This document shows positions 61,301 to 64,000 of a DNA stretch of 64,000 bases, in pieces. Below the pieces are notes generated by a model. That model was not told the origin of the DNA. It saw nothing but the letters and a program-made list of their open reading frames with translations, and made no database searches. Positions within the stretch are counted from its first letter, which is position 1. Every line of letters starts with the position of its first letter. The stretch comes from Roseovarius faecimaris (GTDB taxonomy: Bacteria > Pseudomonadota > Alphaproteobacteria > Rhodobacterales > Rhodobacteraceae), in NCBI RefSeq assembly GCF_009762325.1, contig NZ_CP034348.1, positions 2,362,501 to 2,426,500 of the forward strand, given 5' to 3'. A program made the position numbers and the translations under genes.

Positions 61301-64000
61301 GGGCAATGACACGCTCGATGGCGGCACCGGCAACGACACGATCTTTGCGGGCGCTCAGGATGACTGGGTCAAGGGCGAAGAGGGCGATGACGAGCTCTAT
61401 GGCGAGGCCGGCAACGACTCGATCAACGGCGGGATCGGCAATGACCGGGCCTTCGGTGGCACCGGCAACGACTCGATTCTTGGCGGCGACGGCAACGATA
61501 CGCTTGACGGTCAGGACGGCAGTGACATCGTTGAAGGCAATGCCGGGGCCGACAGCCTCTCGGGTGGCGGCGGCGACGACACGGTTTCGGGCGGTGTCGG
61601 CGATGACTGGGTCACGGGCAGCACCGGCAATGACCTGGTGCAGGGTGGCGACGGCAATGACAGCGTCTATGGCGGGGTCGGCAATGACATCCTGCAGGGC
61701 GATGCGGGCAATGACAGCATGGAAGGCTGGCTTGGTGACGACAGCCTCTATGGCGGCACCGGCAACGACTACATGGACGGGGCCGACGGGGCCGACCTGC
61801 TTGAAGGCGGCGATGGCCACGACACCCTGCTGGGCGGCAATGACACAGGTGCGGACACGCTGATTGGCGGTGCCGGCAATGACGACCTGAGAGCGGGCGA
61901 TGGCGGCGATCTTCTGGATGGCGGCACCGGCGACGACAGCATGTTCGGCGGCGGCGGGGATGACACATTCACCCTGAACGACAATTTCGGCAATGACACG
62001 ATCAACGGCTGGAGCTCGAACGAAACGGTCGGCGACAGCCTGGAGATAAACACCACAACCCCCACCACGATTGATCTGACCAGCGCCGATCCCGAAGCGG
62101 GAACCGTGTCGAACGGGACCGCCACGGCCAGCTTCTCGGATATCGAGAATATCCAGCTTGGCGGCGCGCGTGAGACCATCATCCTTGCCGATGGGTCCGG
62201 CGCGGACCGGGTGATCGACTTCGACATGACCGACTCGGGCGATGGTACGACCATGGACCAGCTCGATGTCAGCGGGCTGACCTCGGATGGCGGCACAACG
62301 CCCGTCAATACCGGCGATGTTACGGTCACCGATGACGGCAGCGGCAACGCGGTGCTGACCTTCCCGGGCGGCGAAAGCATCACCCTGATCGGCGTGCCCC
62401 CGAGCCAGGTGGACAGCGCGCTCGAGCTGGAATCGATCGGTATTCCGGGCACCGAAATTGTGGATGGCACGTCAGGCAGCGACAATATGCCAGTCGGCTA
62501 CACCGATGCCGAAGGCGATATCATTGATGGCGCCGATGGCCTGAATGACACGATCTATGGCTACGACGGCAATGACACGATTGCCGGCGGTGCAGGTGAT
62601 GACCTGATCGACGGGGGCGCAGGCGCAGACCGCATCACCGACGGCCTTGGCAACGATACGATCCTGGGTGGTGACGGCTATGACCGCGCAACGATAACCA
62701 GTGGCGGCGGCGATGACCTTATCATCGATGTCGAGGCGGTCTATCTGCAGGGCGACATCGGCAACGATACCGTATCGACGACAACCGGCAACGGCTATGT
62801 CGCGATTGACGAGAACTGGAACCTGACATTCATCGACGGTCAGAATGCCTATTCGGGTGATGGCACCTATGACCTCCACCTGACCAATCTCTACGAGTTT
62901 GATGCCTATGGCGCATCGAACGTGCTGGATGCGTCGGGCGCGGGCCAGTCGATCCAGTACAATACCTGGTCCGGCGATCATACCGTCACCGGTTCGAGCT
63001 TCGATGACACTATCTATAACTGGACCACGAACACGTCGGACAGCGCCTATATCGACGGCGGGGCAGGCAACGACTATATCGACTCAGGTCGCGGATCCGA
63101 CACCCTGATCGGCGGCGATGGCGATGACGAGATCGTCGCCGACATTGGCGCGTCTACCGACGGATCGGCGGACTATGTCGATCTCGGGGCGGGGAACGAC
63201 ACGGTCCGTGCTTCCGGAGGCGAGGACACGATCCTCGGCGGCACGGGCGATGACCTGATCTATGCACACGCCGATGGCGACGTGATCATTCTCGAAGACA
63301 ATTTCGGCAACGACACTATTGTCGGCGGCGAAAATGTTTCGACCGGTCTCGATAACGATACGCTTGATCTGAGCGCGGTCACGACCGACACCACGATTGA
63401 CCTGACCTCGGCTAACCCTGAGGCGGGTACTGTCAGCGACGGCACCTCGACCGCCACCTTCAGCCAGATCGAGAACATCGTGCTGGGCGGCGGCCGCGAC
63501 ACCGTGGTGCTGGCCGATGGCTCGGGCGCCGACACGGTCCAGGCCTTCGATATGGCCGACAGTGGCGACGGCACGACCAACGACCAGTTGGACGTGTCGG
63601 GCCTGACGGATGCGGGCGGCAACCCGGTCAATGTGGCGGATGTGACCGTCACCGACACCAACGGGGACGGCACGGGCGATGCGATCCTGACCTTTCCGAA
63701 CGGCGAAAGCATCACGCTGGTCGGTGTTCTTCCCGGCGAAGTCAGCAGCTTTACCCAACTCGAAGCGATGGGCATTCCCGCAGTGGGCCCTGTCGACGGA
63801 AACGCGTTCAACAACAACATGGGTCCGGGCTATACCGATGCCCAAGGCGACCAGATTGACGGGGCCGATGGCCTGAACGACACGATTTATGGTTACGGCG
63901 GCTCCGACACTATTGACGGTGGTGCTGGTGACGACCTGATCTATTCCGGTAGCGGCAGCGACACTGTGATGCTGTCGGCAGGAAACGACACGATCGTCGG
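58374..64000 (+). CDS. Giant RTX-type calcium-binding repeat protein (5' part; runs off the window)
   Basis: An open frame from ATG 58374 (upstream GGAGTGTGAGTA) to the last base, at least 1875 codons. Residues 1-180 are a beta-rich domain without Sec signal (MAVLDNAVWIGGSGFAESG). The rest alternates RTX nonapeptide blocks (GGxGxDxUx, for example GGTGNDSILGGDGNDTLDG; densest at 61050-61970) with non-RTX modules: five entry modules, one 167-residue domain (59994-60494), and three copies of a roughly 93-residue domain. Such proteins fold on calcium outside the cell after type I secretion; the C-terminal signal and any transporter genes lie beyond the window. Role (adhesin, S-layer-like or toxin) cannot be told. 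Confidence 0.85.
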   Translation, partial: MAVLDNAVWIGGSGFAESGTTTVSEGGNSTTVTGTFTADAWDATANGTGVSEFGAAFVTEPITASYSFSNPVENLAFSLNHVNGQEPTWDDYWTIYAYDENGNLLSAAEVIAGLGNVQDEFIITNPDGSVSINSAGTTANDISVSLSGPISELTLIYDAGPEGAQSGGSGITDFSFTVPAAPDYTVSGTGGDDMIDVLYTGDPEGDRIDNGDHSDGSDSDIVLAGAGNDVVLSGAGDDTVDGGTGADTIYSGAGADTVFGDAGDDFIDGGAGADYLVGGDGADQIEGGWEDAGNDTIEAGAGADLVMAGSGDDSILGQSGEDWLDGGWGNDSISGGTERDRIVGHAGNDTISGDAGNDILTGGDGADLINGGDGADSIWGSGGDTIVGGEGGVDSDVLNVSDVASISYSGAESGTVFFNDGTSLSFSQIENVNVLSNNYIVEGTSGDDIMGQFYVDADGDWIENDDALGGGEQDSVRAGAGNDSVWSGEGNDSVDAGSGDDMVHAGSGDDIVFGGLGSDSVYGSGGDDTISGAENPATGSGIGGTSTVGSTYTVINLGTFADVDPDETDSVSENAGDLLGNYGGPGAELFNNFQTATANDTNLDNTLADNDVGATPETLTVGGVDYLVDSTQVYDATVTFTDGTSGTFTAVVIQTTTGEVFLMPEFSNNADNALLTSKPIQSISLDTVNLDNSGLVANRVDADYLLPDAPTDTSGDLLDGGWGNDSIDGFAGNDTLIGGVGNDTISGGTGRDTIVLADGSGSDTVTDFDMADSGDGTTVDQLDVSALTSDGGTTPVHTGDVTVTDDGSGNAVLTFPGGETITLIGVAPSEVDTAFELESIGIPRIPDYIVEGTTGADTINAGYLGDPEGDRIDAADNLAGTNDDLVQAFGGNDVVDAGAGNDTVEAGTGNDTVYGGAGNDSLLGGDGDDSFFGADGADTLFGGDGHDTLDGDDVFATGGADLILGEGGNDQIIGDVGNDTLDGGTGNDTIFAGAQDDWVKGEEGDDELYGEAGNDSINGGIGNDRAFGGTGNDSILGGDGNDTLDGQDGSDIVEGNAGADSLSGGGGDDTVSGGVGDDWVTGSTGNDLVQGGDGNDSVYGGVGNDILQGDAGNDSMEGWLGDDSLYGGTGNDYMDGADGADLLEGGDGHDTLLGGNDTGADTLIGGAGNDDLRAGDGGDLLDGGTGDDSMFGGGGDDTFTLNDNFGNDTINGWSSNETVGDSLEINTTTPTTIDLTSADPEAGTVSNGTATASFSDIENIQLGGARETIILADGSGADRVIDFDMTDSGDGTTMDQLDVSGLTSDGGTTPVNTGDVTVTDDGSGNAVLTFPGGESITLIGVPPSQVDSALELESIGIPGTEIVDGTSGSDNMPVGYTDAEGDIIDGADGLNDTIYGYDGNDTIAGGAGDDLIDGGAGADRITDGLGNDTILGGDGYDRATITSGGGDDLIIDVEAVYLQGDIGNDTVSTTTGNGYVAIDENWNLTFIDGQNAYSGDGTYDLHLTNLYEFDAYGASNVLDASGAGQSIQYNTWSGDHTVTGSSFDDTIYNWTTNTSDSAYIDGGAGNDYIDSGRGSDTLIGGDGDDEIVADIGASTDGSADYVDLGAGNDTVRASGGEDTILGGTGDDLIYAHADGDVIILEDNFGNDTIVGGENVSTGLDNDTLDLSAVTTDTTIDLTSANPEAGTVSDGTSTATFSQIENIVLGGGRDTVVLADGSGADTVQAFDMADSGDGTTNDQLDVSGLTDAGGNPVNVADVTVTDTNGDGTGDAILTFPNGESITLVGVLPGEVSSFTQLEAMGIPAVGPVDGNAFNNNMGPGYTDAQGDQIDGADGLNDTIYGYGGSDTIDGGAGDDLIYSGSGSDTVMLSAGNDTIV
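58920..59060 (+). repeat. Entry module, copy 1 of the giant gene
   Basis: Pattern YTVSGTGGDDM, spacer, DPEGDRIDNGDHSD, then AGAGND. The same plan recurs at 59685-59822, 60912-61052, 62454-62576 and 63786-63908, and in the Hint gene at about 56447-56556: (V/I)xGTxGxD, a Tyr-containing spacer, D(A/P)(D/E)GDxI(D/E), and a short link into the first RTX repeat. It always opens an RTX block. Confidence 0.75.
59685..59822 (+). repeat. Entry module, copy 2
   Basis: Reads NYIVEGTSGDDIMGQFYVD followed by ADGDWIENDDALGGG and AGAGND. Opens the RTX block that precedes the shared 167-residue domain. Confidence 0.75.
59994..60494 (+). repeat. 167-residue module, copy B (giant gene)
   Basis: Encodes GIGGTSTVGSTYTVINLG to ANRVDADYLLP, the partner of 56675-57175, same length. 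It is embedded between RTX blocks in both proteins and lacks glycine-aspartate repeats, so it is a separate folded domain. Confidence 0.85.
60627..60905 (+). repeat. Beta-type module, copy 1 of 3
   Basis: Encodes TIVLADGSGSDTVTDFDMAD, then VTVTDDGSGNAVLTFPGGET and ITLIGVAPSEV. Copies 2 and 3 are at 62170-62447 and 63498-63780. Each is about 93 residues and each is followed at once by an entry module, so module pair plus RTX block forms a higher-order repeat. Confidence 0.8.
60912..61052 (+). repeat. Entry module, copy 3
   Basis: Reads DYIVEGTTGADTINAGYLGD then PEGDRIDAADNLAG. Directly follows beta-type module copy 1 and opens the longest RTX block of the gene (about 61050-61970). Confidence 0.75.
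62170..62447 (+). repeat. Beta-type module, copy 2 of 3
   Basis: Encodes TIILADGSGADRVIDFDMTD to ALELESIGIPG. Preceded by FTLNDNFGNDTINGW and IDLTSADPEAGTVSNGTATA, a flank that recurs ahead of copy 3 (IDLTSANPEAGTVSDGTSTA), so the repeated unit between copies 2 and 3 is larger, with a period near 1.3 kb. Confidence 0.8.
62454..62576 (+). repeat. Entry module, copy 4
   Basis: Reads EIVDGTSGSDNMPVGYTDAE then GDIIDGADGLNDTIYGYDGN. Nearly identical in its second half to copy 5 at 63786-63908. Confidence 0.75.
63498..63780 (+). repeat. Beta-type module, copy 3 of 3
   Basis: Encodes TVVLADGSGADTVQAFDMAD to TQLEAMGIPA, with a short insertion relative to copies 1 and 2 in the VTVTDTNGDGTGDAILTFPN strand. 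Confidence 0.8.
63786..63908 (+). repeat. Entry module, copy 5
   Basis: Reads GPVDGNAFNNNMGPGYTDAQ then GDQIDGADGLNDTIYGYGGS, opening another RTX block that continues past the end of the window. Confidence 0.75.

Noticed and set aside
60609..61820. Long minus-strand open frame (403 codons) rich in Ala, Val and Ile repeats opposite the RTX gene
   Set aside because: It is the mirror of GGxGxDxUx repeats read in antisense; the plus-strand frame is continuous, has real domains and explains the repeat pattern. The other antisense frames at 61769-63845 are rejected for the same reason.
59040..61970. Short tandem repeats that could be read as a CRISPR array
   Set aside because: The repeats are in-frame nonapeptide codons with variable bases, no constant repeat/spacer pattern and no cas genes.

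Overview
The window is GC-rich chromosomal DNA from an alphaproteobacterium, most likely a member of the Rhodobacteraceae (Roseobacter group). The signs are a dispersed his cluster (hisB-hisH, hisA, hisF-hisE) interleaved with unrelated small genes, a tRNA-His without G-1 and with a G1:U72 pair, an alphaproteobacterial-type SOS box (GTTC-N7-GTTC), a CarD/ferredoxin/HslR/Suv3-like helicase gene string, an RpoH sigma factor, a fused-type pntA-pntB transhydrogenase, and Hint/RTX secreted proteins. I see no insertion sequences, prophage genes, CRISPR arrays or rRNA. Most of the window reads as ordinary core genome; the unusual part is the right end.

Layout. 1-6.2 kb: tail of a membrane protein gene, tRNA-Gly, histidine biosynthesis genes with two DUF2147 genes and a DUF302 gene in opposite orientation, then a Dabb-family and a CoA-binding protein. 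6.2-11.6 kb: zinc-ribbon protein, RlmB, tRNA-Tyr, an acidic repeat protein, a glycosyltransferase-like protein, a lipoprotein and MetY. 11.7-18.3 kb: a remarkable 888-residue single-span protein that looks like a GspL/PilM-like plus GspC/PilP-like fusion, a Kef-type antiporter, and cobT/cobS. 18.4-23.3 kb: a leftward string carD, fdxA, hslR, Suv3-like helicase, TPR protein. 23.4-30.8 kb: SCP2 protein and lysophospholipase-like hydrolase, an FAH-family enzyme, a nuclease plus ATP-dependent DNA ligase pair, oligoendopeptidase F, an acetyltransferase. 30.8-38.1 kb: DksA-type zinc finger, serine hydrolase, rpoH, DUF4386, RluD, tRNA-His, porin, acetyltransferase, and mmcB with an SOS box. 38.1-48.8 kb: an AT-rich island with nested palindromes, PPK2, ribB-ribH-nusB, a LysR regulator divergent from an SHMT-like enzyme, DUF3422, flavodoxin, ureohydrolase, GFA protein. 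48.9-55.8 kb: pntB/pntA, a small methyltransferase, an SDR, DUF4259, YjbR and kynureninase. 56.0-64.0 kb: two adjacent genes for secreted calcium-binding proteins, one ending in a Hint domain and a giant one running off the window, which share a 167-residue domain and a recurring roughly 40-residue entry module.

Genes that clearly work together are hisB/H/A/F/E (imidazole and Pro-FAR/PRFAR steps of histidine synthesis), ribB/ribH (riboflavin, coupled to nusB), cobT/cobS (cobalamin lower-ligand attachment), exonuclease/ligase (DNA repair) and pntA/pntB (NADPH generation). The best candidates for undescribed biology are the GspL-GspC-like fusion, the Hint/RTX pair with its shared module, and the palindromic regulatory-like islands at 28.1 kb and 38.4 kb. 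All family assignments come from reading the translated sequence; no database search was possible.
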